The notes beneath the pieces were generated by a model. The model ran no database searches. It was not told the DNA's origin and worked only from the letters and a program-made list of their open reading frames with translations. The position numbers were made by a program, and so were the translations under genes. 64,000 nt of DNA, from assembly GCA_944320685.1 (NCBI GenBank), contig CALUIK010000001.1, positions 744,001-808,000 on the forward strand, given 5' to 3'. Positions 1 to 8,773 of the stretch are shown in pieces. The first letter of the stretch is position 1, and each line of letters opens with the position of its first letter. The DNA comes from an uncultured Alistipes sp. GTDB lineage: Bacteria > Bacteroidota > Bacteroidia > Bacteroidales > Rikenellaceae.

Positions 1-14
1 GGTGTGAACATCTT

Positions 15-470
15 TCAGAGCTTGAATGAAAATGGCAGCAGGTCGGCCGCCGAGGCCACCACCGTGGCCGTACCGCCGCCCGACATTATGATGCGTATGG
101 GCGAGCCCTGACGCCGCTCGACGTCGAGCAGGGTCTGGCGGCACGCCCCGCACGGGTAACACTCGCGCGGCGAGGGGTCCGACGCTATGGCCACAGCCTC
201 GACTGCGTCGCCCGCATGACACGCCTGCACATGGTAGAGCAGCGTGCGCTCGGCACACAGGCCCGAGGGAAATACCTCGCTCTCGATGTTAGAGCCGCTG
301 ACGATGCGGCCGCTTGCGAGCCGCGCGGCGGCCCCTACCCTGAAATGAGAATAGGGTGCATGCGAACCCTCTGTGGCACGCTCGGCTGCCTCGGCCAGCA
401 GGCGGTCCCGCTCCGGCAGAGGATGCGCGGCGTCGTAACTCTCGTACGCGAAACTCAACTCCCTTTTCAT
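15..470 (-). CDS. cdd: Cytidine deaminase
   Basis: A 151-residue zinc-dependent cytidine deaminase, converting cytidine or deoxycytidine to uridine or deoxyuridine in cytosolic pyrimidine salvage. The zinc site is visible: C72 and E74 in the CAE motif, then C107 and C110 in PCGAC. The conserved APYSHFRVGAA stretch (residues 38-48) binds nucleoside in the family. The frame stays open upstream to an ATG at 533, but the start at 470 (MKREL) gives the usual spacing to the core and length of a homotetrameric Cdd. A good promoter lies upstream on the minus strand. It stands alone and is divergent from the lipoprotein gene at 796. Family call is firm. Confidence 0.95.
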   Translation of the reverse strand: MKRELSFAYESYDAAHPLPERDRLLAEAAERATEGSHAPYSHFRVGAAARLASGRIVSGSNIESEVFPSGLCAERTLLYHVQACHAGDAVEAVAIASDPSPRECYPCGACRQTLLDVERRQGSPIRIIMSGGGTATVVASAADLLPFSFKL

Positions 471-544
471 GACACTGATGTTTTCGATTGCAACCGCAGC
501 GGCGCCTCCCCCCGAAAACCCCGAAAGGGGCATCCCTGCAAAGG

Positions 545-575
545 CAAAAATACAACAATCGGGGCAAGATTCAAA
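545..575 (-). promoter_or_regulatory. Bacteroidetes-type promoter for cdd
   Basis: Read on the minus strand, TTTG (575-572), 19 nt, then TATTTTTG (552-545), matching the TTTG-N19-21-TAnnTTTG consensus. Transcription would start near 538, about 68 nt ahead of the chosen cdd start. The 471-795 interval otherwise holds only the + strand -7 boxes described separately. Confidence 0.6.
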
Positions 576-646
576 ATCCGCGGGCCCGATTATGTTTTTT
601 CCTACGGCACAAGGAACGGAACAAATTTTCGGATGCGATTTTTTCG

Positions 647-735
647 TATCTTTGGCTTTGCCTTTGACAGGATGCGGTTCGGCATAAAAAATCAGGCAAG
701 CCTGTTTTTTCTGCCCTCACCTTTCACTATCTTTG
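647..735 (+). promoter_or_regulatory. Two tandem -7 boxes upstream of the lipoprotein gene
   Basis: TATCTTTG occurs at 647-654 and again at 728-735, each followed by GGCTT. Neither has a clear TTTG at the -33 position; only T-runs are there. They would drive the gene starting at 796. The similarity of the two copies suggests a small duplication. Confidence 0.4.
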
Positions 736-795
736 GCTTCGCCGCCGCGGCTCGGCGCCGCACGCGGCACGCAACACCTCCGAAACACCATCGAT

Positions 796-1959
796 ATGAA
801 GAACATCTTTCTGCGCACGATACTCTCGGCCGCCATCCTCGCCGCCATGACGGGATGTTCGCTGCTCAAGGTGTCGCTATCGACGGGCGAGGCCATTTCG
901 CCCGACGACGCCCGCGTCCGCGTCATGACGCGTGCCCTCTACTACGACCTCTCGAACCGCATCGTCGCCGCCGCCGACTCCGTGGCCACATCGCCCGACA
1001 CCGACATGCGCATACGCGCAATACGCTGGAAGATACGGGCCACGCGCGCCGCCGTCACCGCCGCAATGCAGACAATACCCGACGTGGCGCTGGCCGACAC
1101 GTGGATCCTATGCACGCGCATGGACCGCGCCTTCACGCACATGCCCGACTCGCTGCTCTTCGGCCGCTACACCCCCATGATGCGCCAGACGGCACAAAGG
1201 ATGAAGCTAAAGGTCGACTCCGTGGCGCACGACGCCCTCACGCCCGAACGATACGCCCTGATGAAGGAGTATGTCGAGCACTACATACGCAGCAACCGCC
1301 CCCGCACCGACGAAAACATCACCCCGCAGAACACAACCCTCGCATGGATCGACTTCATGAAGAGCAAGGGGATAGAGGTCACATACCAGTCGGGCACCAT
1401 AGCCGACGTCGTCTCCGACATGAGCGACAAGATGAGCGGCCAGACGGGGCAGTTCACAAACAGCCTCATGTGGTCGAAGGATATCCTCGAGATCGAGTGG
1501 CAGCGCGACAGCATGTCGCAGTTCGTCGCCGCGCAGATGGACAGCCTCGACCGCAGTTTCGAGCGCATCGTCGTGGTGATGGAGAACATACCCGAGATAT
1601 CCGATTCGGTCATGGCGCGCTTCAACACCCATGTAGAGCATGTGCTCGCCTCGCTCAAGAGCAGCCTCGACTACGCCTTCGGGCAGGTCGACATGCAGCG
1701 CAGCGAACTGCAGCGCTACGTCTCGGCCGAACGCGAGGCCATAATCAGGCAGGCGGGCGAGACGGCGCAGGGGATGGTGCAGCAGGCCATCGACCAAGTG
1801 CCCGCCATCGTGAGCCGCGTGGCCGGATGGCTCGCACTGCTGTCGGCAGTGGTGCTGGGACTCCCCTTCGCCGCAGGGTATTGGGTCGGGACATTGCGCG
1901 AGCGCGCCCGCCGCGCCGCAGCACCGCCCGACGGCAAGGAACCGCAGGACGGGAAATAA
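796..1959 (+). CDS. Putative lipoprotein with C-terminal membrane segment, unknown function
   Basis: A 387-residue protein that I do not recognise. The N-terminus (MKNIFLRTILSAAILAAMTGC) is a lipoprotein signal with Cys21 as the lipidation site. The start at 796 rather than 733 is chosen because it begins directly at this signal. The body is predicted mostly helical, with charged stretches around residues 200-330 that could form coiled coil. A hydrophobic segment near residues 350-372 (WLALLSAVVLGLPFAAGYWVG) is followed by an Arg-rich tail, so both ends may touch membranes. It is monocistronic, with tandem -7 boxes upstream and a strong terminator downstream. Confidence 0.75.
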   Translation: MKNIFLRTILSAAILAAMTGCSLLKVSLSTGEAISPDDARVRVMTRALYYDLSNRIVAAADSVATSPDTDMRIRAIRWKIRATRAAVTAAMQTIPDVALADTWILCTRMDRAFTHMPDSLLFGRYTPMMRQTAQRMKLKVDSVAHDALTPERYALMKEYVEHYIRSNRPRTDENITPQNTTLAWIDFMKSKGIEVTYQSGTIADVVSDMSDKMSGQTGQFTNSLMWSKDILEIEWQRDSMSQFVAAQMDSLDRSFERIVVVMENIPEISDSVMARFNTHVEHVLASLKSSLDYAFGQVDMQRSELQRYVSAEREAIIRQAGETAQGMVQQAIDQVPAIVSRVAGWLALLSAVVLGLPFAAGYWVGTLRERARRAAAPPDGKEPQDGK

Positions 1960-1987
1960 CCGCACCCCGCCGCGGGATGCCGCAGCA

Positions 1988-2030
1988 GCGCAATGCCGGA
2001 AGCAAAAATCTTCCGGCATTGCGCTTTTTT
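1988..2030 (+). terminator. Rho-independent terminator after the lipoprotein gene
   Basis: Perfect 15-bp inverted repeat (1988-2002 with 2010-2024), 7-nt loop, followed by six T residues (2025-2030). Confidence 0.9.
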
Positions 2031-2045
2031 GCCCACGGCTTTTCG

Positions 2046-2053
2046 TAACTTTG
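2046..2053 (+). promoter_or_regulatory. -7 promoter box (TAACTTTG) for the EamA transporter
   Basis: TAACTTTG followed by C, just after the preceding terminator and about 95 nt ahead of the EamA start. No well-spaced -33 TTTG is evident; TTTG at 2028-2031 is too close. Confidence 0.4.
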
Positions 2054-2146
2054 CGGCCGCGGCGGCGGATGCGGCGGGCCTCGAATACCAATACCATACC
2101 TGTCCGCACGCAAATGCCCCGCCACGACGTCCGAAACCCGAAACAT

Positions 2147-3076
2147 ATGCCAAACGACAAACTGAAAGGATACCTCTGCGGCGCCGCCTCGGGCGCCTCG
2201 TACGGCCTCATACCGCTCTTCTCGCTGCCGCTGCTGCACCGCGGCGTCGACTTCGACTCGCTGCTCTTCTACCGCTACCTCATCGCCACCGCCGTCCTCG
2301 GCCTCATAACACGGATCAAGGGACGCGACCTCGCGCTGCAGCGCGGCGAGATACCCTTCATCGCGGTCCTCGGCATACTTTTCGCCATCTCGTCAATACT
2401 CATGTTCATGGCCTTCGACTACATGCCCACGGGGCTGGTCTCGACCATGTTCTTCATATACCCCATACTCGTAGCCGTGATCATGGCCGCCGTCTACGGC
2501 GAACGCATGACACGGGGGCGTTGCGCGGCCCTCGCGCTCGCCATAGGCGGCATAGCCCTGCTGTACCTCACGGGCGGCAAGCTGCGATTCTCGGCTACAG
2601 GCCTCGCACTAACCTTCAGCGCAGCCCTCACCTATGCCGCATACATCATCATAGTCAACAAGTCGCGCGTACGCCACCTGCGCGGCTCGAAGGTCGCCTT
2701 CTGGTCGCTCGCGGCCGGCACCGCCATCTTCTTCGCCCGCACCGGCTTCGGCACACGACTGCAACACGTCCCCTCGGCCGAGGCATGGGGGCTGGTACTG
2801 CTGCTGGCAATAGTGCCTACGGTCGTGTCGTGCACGTCGCTCGTGATGTCGGTACGCTGCATAGGCTCGACAGCCACCTCGATTCTCGGGGCCCTCGAAC
2901 CCGTCACGGCCGTCGTATGCGGCACACTGGTATTCGCCGAACCCATGACACTGAGGGTATTCGCCGCCATAGCCATGATCGTGGGGGCAGTACTGCTGCT
3001 CGTGGCCAGCGACGCCGTGGGCCGTCTTGGGCACAACCTGAGCAATAAAATACGAAACAAGACGTTCAAAAGATAG
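2147..3076 (+). CDS. EamA/DMT-family membrane transporter
   Basis: A 309-residue inner-membrane protein of the drug/metabolite transporter superfamily with about ten hydrophobic helices arranged as two EamA repeats. Family hallmarks include an early helix ending in tyrosine and proline, the FYRYLIA stretch after helix 2, and the second repeat ending near LGALEPVTAVVCG with the conserved Glu-Pro. Such proteins export metabolites or amino-acid-like compounds; the substrate cannot be read from sequence. The start at ATG 2147 (MPNDKLKG) is preferred over upstream Met codons because it sits directly before the first helix. The gene is followed after 15 nt by rlmD, so the two may be co-transcribed. 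Confidence 0.88.
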   Translation: MPNDKLKGYLCGAASGASYGLIPLFSLPLLHRGVDFDSLLFYRYLIATAVLGLITRIKGRDLALQRGEIPFIAVLGILFAISSILMFMAFDYMPTGLVSTMFFIYPILVAVIMAAVYGERMTRGRCAALALAIGGIALLYLTGGKLRFSATGLALTFSAALTYAAYIIIVNKSRVRHLRGSKVAFWSLAAGTAIFFARTGFGTRLQHVPSAEAWGLVLLLAIVPTVVSCTSLVMSVRCIGSTATSILGALEPVTAVVCGTLVFAEPMTLRVFAAIAMIVGAVLLLVASDAVGRLGHNLSNKIRNKTFKR

Positions 3077-3091
3077 AGTGCAGAGGAAAAT

Positions 3092-4501
3092 ATGGCAAGA
3101 AAAAGACATGATTACCCCATCATCGAGGGTCTCGAAATAACCACCCTCGCCGCCGAAGGCAAGGCCGTGGGCCGCGTCGACGACAAGGTCGTATTCGTCC
3201 CGCTGACGGTGCCGGGCGACGTCGTCGACGTGCAGATACGCCGCAAGCGCCGCCGCTTCATGGAGGGCACAGCCGTGCGGTTCGTGCGCCGCTCGGCAAT
3301 GCGGGTGGAGCCGTTCTGCCCCCACTTCGGGGTGTGCGGAGGCTGCAAGTGGCAGAATCTCCCCTACGACGAACAGCTGCGCTTCAAGACCGAGCAGGTG
3401 CGCGACCAGCTCATGCGCATAGGGAAGGTAGGACTGCCCGAGGTGCGCCCCTGTCTGGGGTCGGCACGGCAGCAGTACTACCGCAACAAGCTCGAATTCA
3501 CATTCTCGGACAAACGGTGGCTCACGTACGAGGAGATAGCCTCCGGCGCCGACATGGAGCGCGGGCCCGCCCTCGGGTTCCACATACCCGACAGCTTCGA
3601 CAAGGTGCTCGACATCGACCGCTGCTACCTGCAGCCCGACCCCTCGAACAACATACGCACCGAGACCCGCCGTTTCTGCATCGAGCACGGATACTCGTTC
3701 CACGACATTCGCCGCCACGAGGGGCTCATGCGCAACATGGTCATACGCACCTCCTCCACGGGCGAGGTGATGGTCATTGTGGTCTTCGCCGAGGATGACC
3801 GCGCCCGCATCGCCGCCCTGCTCGACCACCTCGCCGGACGCTTCCCGCAGATCACGTCGCTGTACTATGTGGTCAACACCAAGCTCAACGACTCTGTCTC
3901 GGACCTGCCGCACACACTCTACTGCGGCAAGGACCATATCTCCGAACGGATGGAGGGCCTCACCTTCCGCATCGGGCCCAAGTCGTTCTACCAGACCAAC
4001 TCCGAGCAGGCGTACGAGCTGTACAAGGTTGCGCGCGGTTTCGCAGCCCTGACCGGCTCGGAGACCCTCTACGACCTCTACACCGGCACGGGCACCATAG
4101 CCAACTTCTGCGCCGCGGCCGCCCGCACCGTAATAGGCGTGGAGTATGTCCCCGAAGCCATCGAGGATGCGCGCCGCAACTCCGAGGCCAACGGCATAAC
4201 GAACACCCGCTTCTATGCCGGCGACATGAAGGAGGTGCTTGACGACGGCTTCATCGCCCGCAACGGCCGTCCCGACGTGATGATCCTCGACCCGCCGCGC
4301 GCAGGCGTAGACCCCCGCGTCATAGAGGTCATCCTGCGCGCGGCGCCCGACCGCATAGTATACGTCAGCTGCAACCCCGCCACTCAGGCACGCGATTTGT
4401 CGCTCATGGACGGCGCCTACCGCGTCACGGCCGTGCAGCCCGTCGACATGTTCCCCCACACCCACCACGTGGAGAACGTCGTGCGCCTCGAACGGCGATA
4501 G
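3092..4501 (+). CDS. rlmD: 23S rRNA (uracil-C5)-methyltransferase, RlmD/RumA type
   Basis: A 469-residue TrmA/RumA-family SAM methyltransferase that makes 5-methyluridine in RNA, most likely in 23S rRNA. The N-terminus is a TRAM RNA-binding domain (about residues 10-65). Cysteines C76, C82 and C85 plus a later Cys near 177 match the 4Fe-4S ligands of RumA. The Rossmann domain carries LYTGTGTIANF for SAM. The catalytic cysteine lies in VSCNPATQARD, and the C-terminal HVENVVRL motif is intact. Family members also include tRNA or other rRNA uridine methylases, so the exact target is inferred from general similarity. The gene lies 15 nt after the transporter. Confidence 0.9.
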   Translation: MARKRHDYPIIEGLEITTLAAEGKAVGRVDDKVVFVPLTVPGDVVDVQIRRKRRRFMEGTAVRFVRRSAMRVEPFCPHFGVCGGCKWQNLPYDEQLRFKTEQVRDQLMRIGKVGLPEVRPCLGSARQQYYRNKLEFTFSDKRWLTYEEIASGADMERGPALGFHIPDSFDKVLDIDRCYLQPDPSNNIRTETRRFCIEHGYSFHDIRRHEGLMRNMVIRTSSTGEVMVIVVFAEDDRARIAALLDHLAGRFPQITSLYYVVNTKLNDSVSDLPHTLYCGKDHISERMEGLTFRIGPKSFYQTNSEQAYELYKVARGFAALTGSETLYDLYTGTGTIANFCAAAARTVIGVEYVPEAIEDARRNSEANGITNTRFYAGDMKEVLDDGFIARNGRPDVMILDPPRAGVDPRVIEVILRAAPDRIVYVSCNPATQARDLSLMDGAYRVTAVQPVDMFPHTHHVENVVRLERR

Positions 4502-4558
4502 CGGACGAAACGGATTTTTTTCAACAAACACCATAAAACACTTAATGATCCAAAGACT

Positions 4559-5260
4559 ATGAAAAGGATGTTACTGATGGCCGCAGCCGCCCTCATGGCG
4601 TTCACGGCCGCAACGGCACAAGATTTAGGAGAGACGATACCCAGCGTGACGGTCAACGGCTCGTCGCAGATAAAGGTTACGCCCGACGTGCTCTACCTCT
4701 CGATCAAACTCGACGAGACCGACACCAAAGGCAAGGTCACGCTCGACGAACAGCGCAAGGCGATGTTCGACGCCCTGCGCAAGTGCAAGATAGACATCGA
4801 GAAGCAGCTGAGCGTAGCCGGCATGTCGAGCTCGTTCTTCAAGAAGCGCTCGTCGCTCTCATCGTCGCAGTACGAGCTGAAGGTAGGCTCGGCGGACGAG
4901 GCCCGCAAGGTATTCGAGGCGCTCGACGCCGCCGGCATCCCGAACGTTGAGCTCACGCGCACCGCCTGCTCGAAGATCGACGAGTATCGCGCCGAGGCGC
5001 GCATCGCCGCAATACGTAACGCCAAGGAGCGCGCCGAGCAGCTCGCCGGAGCCGTAGGTCAGTCGATAGGCCCCTGCTTCGAGATCACCGACTACACGAC
5101 CGACGCCCAGCCCGTCATGCGCGCCAACCTCATGATGAAGAACGCGGTGGCATACGACGAGGCCACGGCCGCGGGCGCCGAGCCCGAGGTGGACTTCAAG
5201 CAGATGACCATCACCTACAACGTCTCGGCCCGCTTCATGCTCAAACTCGACACCAAGTGA
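4559..5260 (+). CDS. SIMPL (DUF541) domain secreted protein
   Basis: A 233-residue exported protein. Residues 1-20 form a typical signal peptide ending in TAAATAQ. The remainder fits the SIMPL/DUF541 family: an early PSVTVNGSSQIKV strand, a tandem pair of alpha-beta repeats, and a conserved C-terminal VSARFML-like strand. Family members are periplasmic or outer-membrane associated and have no agreed biochemical role; some have been linked to oxidative stress. The start follows 57 nt after rlmD and the gene ends at a strong terminator. It may form the tail of the EamA-rlmD transcription unit. Confidence 0.85.
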   Translation: MKRMLLMAAAALMAFTAATAQDLGETIPSVTVNGSSQIKVTPDVLYLSIKLDETDTKGKVTLDEQRKAMFDALRKCKIDIEKQLSVAGMSSSFFKKRSSLSSSQYELKVGSADEARKVFEALDAAGIPNVELTRTACSKIDEYRAEARIAAIRNAKERAEQLAGAVGQSIGPCFEITDYTTDAQPVMRANLMMKNAVAYDEATAAGAEPEVDFKQMTITYNVSARFMLKLDTK

Positions 5261-5276
5261 CGCGGCGCAGCCATGC

Positions 5277-5319
5277 CGGACGGCGGGACACCCCCTTCTG
5301 CGAGGTGTCCCGCCGTCCG
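5277..5319 (+). terminator. Hairpin terminator after the SIMPL gene
   Basis: Perfect 16-bp inverted repeat (5277-5292 with 5304-5319) around an 11-nt loop, beginning 16 nt after the stop codon. The T-tract is weak (TCTCT). Confidence 0.75.
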
Positions 5320-5400
5320 TCTCTGCCCGCGGCCGCCCCGCCGCAGATACAGGCCGCACACCGCCCGATGACACCGGAACGCGATATTTGTCGGACACCG

Positions 5401-5432
5401 TTGGGGCATCTCACCCAAAATTGTTAACTTTG
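5401..5432 (+). promoter_or_regulatory. Bacteroidetes-type promoter for the MBL-FkbM-trmD-lpxB-FAH run
   Basis: TTG (5401-5403), 21 nt, TAACTTTG (5425-5432). It lies 44 nt before the first start codon of a run of five same-strand genes with overlapping ends or a short gap. Confidence 0.6.
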
Positions 5433-5476
5433 ACCGATTGAAACGGCGCCTTCCGGCGCCCTAATCCTACGATACA

Positions 5477-6148
5477 ATGATAAAGATAGCCCGATTGGTA
5501 TTCAACCCGCTTCAGGAGAATACATACGTGGTATGGGACGGCACGCTCGAAGCCGCCGTCATCGACGCCGGCAACATGAACGACCGCGAGAACCGCGCCC
5601 TCGAAACCTTCATCGACACGCACGGCCTGCGGCCCGTCCTCGCGCTCAACACCCACGGACACTTCGACCACACGATGGGCGTGGAGTTCCTGCGCCGCCG
5701 CTACGGCGTACGCTTCGCCCTCTCGTCGCTCGACACCTTCCTGCTAAAGACGGCGGGCGTGAGCGCAGGGCTCTTCGGAGTACGCGCCGCGGAGATGCCC
5801 GGCGCCGTCGACATCGACCTCGACGGCCGCAGCTCCATCTCCTTCGGCGAGACTGCGCTCGACATAATAGCCACCCCGGGCCACACCCCGGGCCACGTGG
5901 CATTCCACCACCCCGCGTCGAAGGCGCTCTTCACCGGCGACACCCTCTTCCGCGAGTCGATAGGCCGCACCGACCTCCCCGGCGGCGACTACACATGGAT
6001 CATGCGCTCGATACTCGACAAGATCATGCCCCTCGGCGAGGATGTCAAGATATACCCGGGCCACGGCGAAGAGAGCGACCTCGGCCACGAAGCCCTCTAC
6101 AACCCCTTCATAGTCGAGGTCGTAAACAACGAGGTGCGGTATGAATAG
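5477..6148 (+). CDS. MBL-fold metallo-hydrolase (glyoxalase II-like)
   Basis: A 223-residue cytosolic metallo-beta-lactamase-fold hydrolase. It shows THGHFDH (metal-binding HxHxDH), then PGHTPGH, FTGDTLF and a final PGHGEE, matching the dinuclear zinc site of glyoxalase II-like thioesterases. It is shorter than true hydroxyacylglutathione hydrolase because it lacks the C-terminal glutathione-binding domain. Bacteroidales generally lack glutathione, so the substrate is probably another thioester or sulfur compound. It is first in a compact cluster and overlaps the FkbM gene by 8 bp. Family assignment is firm, substrate unknown. Confidence 0.9.
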   Translation: MIKIARLVFNPLQENTYVVWDGTLEAAVIDAGNMNDRENRALETFIDTHGLRPVLALNTHGHFDHTMGVEFLRRRYGVRFALSSLDTFLLKTAGVSAGLFGVRAAEMPGAVDIDLDGRSSISFGETALDIIATPGHTPGHVAFHHPASKALFTGDTLFRESIGRTDLPGGDYTWIMRSILDKIMPLGEDVKIYPGHGEESDLGHEALYNPFIVEVVNNEVRYE

Positions 6149-6896
6149 GCTGCTGCACAGGCTCCTCTACCGGCTGCTGCCGCTGCCCTGCTACCTGCGC
6201 ACGGTCAGCCGCCTCTACTTCCTCGCCCTGCGGCTCGGCCGAGGCCGCCGCACCCGCGCCTTGGAGTACGTCTACCACCTGCCCGCACTCGTCGGGAAGG
6301 GGGATACAGTCATCGACATAGGCGCCAATCTCGGGTACTACACCGTACCCCTGTCGCGTCTGGCAGGGCCCCAAGGCGCGGTGCTCGCCGTGGAGCCCGT
6401 GCCAGTCATATACGACGTGCTGCGGCGCAACGCCGCAGGCTGCGGCAACGTCACCGCATACAACTGCGCCCTCGGCGCCGAGAACCGCCCCGTGGAGATG
6501 GCCAACGACTCTGTCGCCGCCGCCGGATACTTCGGCACGGGCCGCAACTTCGTCGACGACGGCGGCGCCGACCCCTCCGCCATGCGGTTCGAGGCGCAGA
6601 TGCGGCGCGGCAGCGAACTCTTCGCCGGCCTGCCGCGCATAGACTTCATCAAGTGCGACATCGAGGGCTACGAATGCGTCGTCCTCGGGGAGATGATGCC
6701 CCTCATCCGCCGCCACCGCCCCACTCTCCTCGTCGAGAGCGGCGGCGACAACCGCCGGCAGCTTGTCGCGGCATTCCGCCGCGAGGGGTACGGACCCTTC
6801 ACGCTGGGCGACGACGGCCGCGAACACCCCCTCGACCCCGCCGCAGACGACGGCCGCGACATAATATTCCGATACAAAAAGGACATCGAACAATGA
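6141..6896 (+). CDS. FkbM-family methyltransferase
   Basis: A 251-residue SAM-dependent methyltransferase of the FkbM family. The SAM motif [12 protein letters not shown] is near residues 55-66, followed by an acidic motif (AVEP) and [10 protein letters not shown], which is the FkbM signature. Members methylate hydroxyl groups on sugars, lipids or natural products. Its position next to lpxB could mean a role in surface glycolipid or polysaccharide decoration, but that is only context. The start overlaps the previous gene by 8 bp, and its TGA stop overlaps the trmD ATG, so the three genes are probably translationally coupled. Confidence 0.85.
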   Translation: MNRLLHRLLYRLLPLPCYLRTVSRLYFLALRLGRGRRTRALEYVYHLPALVGKGDTVIDIGANLGYYTVPLSRLAGPQGAVLAVEPVPVIYDVLRRNAAGCGNVTAYNCALGAENRPVEMANDSVAAAGYFGTGRNFVDDGGADPSAMRFEAQMRRGSELFAGLPRIDFIKCDIEGYECVVLGEMMPLIRRHRPTLLVESGGDNRRQLVAAFRREGYGPFTLGDDGREHPLDPAADDGRDIIFRYKKDIEQ

Positions 6897-7579
6897 GAAT
6901 AGACATCATAACCGTGGTCCCCGAACTGGTCGTCTCGCCCCTGAACGAGTCGATCCTCAAGCGGGCGCAGGAGAAGGGCCTCGTCGAGATCGTCGTCCAC
7001 AACCTGCGCGACTACACCTTCGACCGCCGCCGCACCGTCGACGACTACCCCTTCGGAGGGGAGGCGGGCATGGTGATGAAGCCCGAACCTATCTTCCGCG
7101 CCATCGAGCAGCTGCAGGGCGAGCGCCACTACGACGAGGTGATATACACCTCGCCCGACGGCATGCGCTACGACCAGCACGAGGCAAACCGCCTCTCGAC
7201 CCTCGACAACATAATCATCCTCTGCGGCCACTACAAGGGAGTCGACCAGCGCGTGCGCGACCACCTCATAACGCGCGAGATCTCCATCGGCGACTATGTA
7301 CTGACGGGAGGCGAGCTGGCCGCATGCATCATCGCCGACTCGGTGGTGCGCATCATCCCGGGCGCCATCGGCGACGAGTCGTCGGCCCTCACCGACTCGT
7401 TTCAGGACAACCTGCTGGCGCCGCCCGTATACACCCGTCCCGCGGAGTTCCGCGGCTGGCGCGTGCCCGACGTGCTGCTCTCGGGCAACTTCGCCGAAAT
7501 CGAGCGGTGGCAGGACGAGCAGGCGTGGGAGCGCACCCGCCGCCTGCGGCCCGACCTGCTGGAGAAGACAAACGAGTAA
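6893..7579 (+). CDS. trmD: tRNA (guanine-N1)-methyltransferase
   Basis: A 228-residue SPOUT-class enzyme that forms 1-methylguanosine at tRNA position 37, preventing +1 frameshifts. The sequence begins [11 protein letters not shown] and contains [23 protein letters not shown] and LTGGELA, the SAM-binding trefoil-knot residues of TrmD, followed by a conserved C-terminal helical region. The start is fixed by an ATGA overlap with the FkbM gene. Unlike many bacteria it is not next to rpsP, rimM or rplS here. Confidence 0.96.
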   Translation: MRIDIITVVPELVVSPLNESILKRAQEKGLVEIVVHNLRDYTFDRRRTVDDYPFGGEAGMVMKPEPIFRAIEQLQGERHYDEVIYTSPDGMRYDQHEANRLSTLDNIIILCGHYKGVDQRVRDHLITREISIGDYVLTGGELAACIIADSVVRIIPGAIGDESSALTDSFQDNLLAPPVYTRPAEFRGWRVPDVLLSGNFAEIERWQDEQAWERTRRLRPDLLEKTNE

Positions 7580-7603
7580 CGTCACGTAAAAACGTCAGTC
7601 CTT

Positions 7604-8773
7604 ATGCGATATTACCTCATAGCGGGCGAGCCCTCGGGCGACCTGCACGGCGCAAACCTCATGCGCGGCATCCTCAAGGCCGACCCCGCCGCCGCGTTCC
7701 GCTTCTGGGGCGGCGACATGATGGCCGCGGCGGGCGGCCGCGCGAATCTGGCCAAACACTACCGCGATACCTCCTTCTTCGGTCTGGCCGAGGTGGCGCG
7801 CAACCTGCCAACCATCCTCGGACAGTTCGGGGAGTGCCGCCGCGACATCGAGGCCTTCCGCCCCGACGTGCTCATACTGATAGACTACCCGGGCTTCAAC
7901 ATGCGCATGGCGCGATTCGCACACGGCCGCGGCATCCGCGTCTTCTACTACATCGCGCCCAAGGTGTGGGCATGGAAGGAGTGGCGCGTCAAACAGCTGC
8001 GGCGCTACGTCGACCGCCTCTACACGATATTCCCATTCGAGCAGGAGTATTTCCGCTCGAAAGGCATCGAGCCCGTCTTCCACGGCAACCCTCTGGTCGA
8101 CGCCATAGCCGCACGCCGCGCCTCGTTCCCTCCGGCCGAGGAGTTCCGCCGCAGCCACGGCCTCGACGGCCGCCCCATCGTGGCGCTGCTCGCGGGCAGC
8201 CGCCGCAGCGAGATACGCGCCAACCTGCACTTCATGGCCGAGATCGCCCGCCGCATACCCGACCGCCAGTTCGTCGCGGCGGGGGTGTCGTGGATCGACC
8301 GCGCGGAGTACGGCCGAATCACGGCGGGGATGCCCGTGACGACGGTGTACGACGCCACATACGAGCTGCTCGCCGCAGCGGAGGCCGCCGTCGTCACATC
8401 AGGCACGGCAACCCTTGAGACCGCCCTCATCGGCACGCCCGAAGTGGTGGTATACGGCGTGCCGTGGCTCTACGAGAAACTGAAGCCCTACGTGCTGAAG
8501 ATACCATACGTCTCGCTCGTGAACCTCAACCTCGGCTTCGAGGCCGTGCGCGAGATCGTGCAGAGCGACCCCTCGCCCGCCGAGGCGGAGGCCGAACTGC
8601 GCTCGATACTCACCGGCGGGGCCGAACGCGGCCGCATGCTGCGCGACTTCGACCGCCTGCGCGCGATAATGGGCAGCGCCGGCGCCAGCGACCGCATCGC
8701 CGCCGACATGGTAGCCGCTCTCACAGACGCACGGAGCAAAGATGTTCCAACCGCAAACCGCCAACAACGATGA
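7604..8773 (+). CDS. lpxB: Lipid-A-disaccharide synthase
   Basis: A 389-residue GT-B glycosyltransferase (GT19) that joins UDP-2,3-diacylglucosamine and 2,3-diacylglucosamine-1-phosphate to make the lipid A disaccharide at the inner membrane. The N-terminus carries the diagnostic GEPSGDLHGANL motif. The second half has LLAGSRRSEI and VTSGTATLETAL, typical LpxB nucleotide-sugar-site motifs. Length is normal for the family. It follows trmD by 24 nt and its stop overlaps the FAH gene start. Confidence 0.96.
   Translation: MRYYLIAGEPSGDLHGANLMRGILKADPAAAFRFWGGDMMAAAGGRANLAKHYRDTSFFGLAEVARNLPTILGQFGECRRDIEAFRPDVLILIDYPGFNMRMARFAHGRGIRVFYYIAPKVWAWKEWRVKQLRRYVDRLYTIFPFEQEYFRSKGIEPVFHGNPLVDAIAARRASFPPAEEFRRSHGLDGRPIVALLAGSRRSEIRANLHFMAEIARRIPDRQFVAAGVSWIDRAEYGRITAGMPVTTVYDATYELLAAAEAAVVTSGTATLETALIGTPEVVVYGVPWLYEKLKPYVLKIPYVSLVNLNLGFEAVREIVQSDPSPAEAEAELRSILTGGAERGRMLRDFDRLRAIMGSAGASDRIAADMVAALTDARSKDVPTANRQQR

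Noticed and set aside
216..2048. A 610-residue frame covering the cdd-lipoprotein region
   Set aside because: It is Arg/His-rich and runs across the intergenic gap, in a different frame from the lipoprotein with its signal peptide.
2609..4534. A 641-residue minus-strand frame opposite rlmD
   Set aside because: Shadow of a GC-rich coding strand; the + frame has RlmD motifs and Fe-S cysteines.
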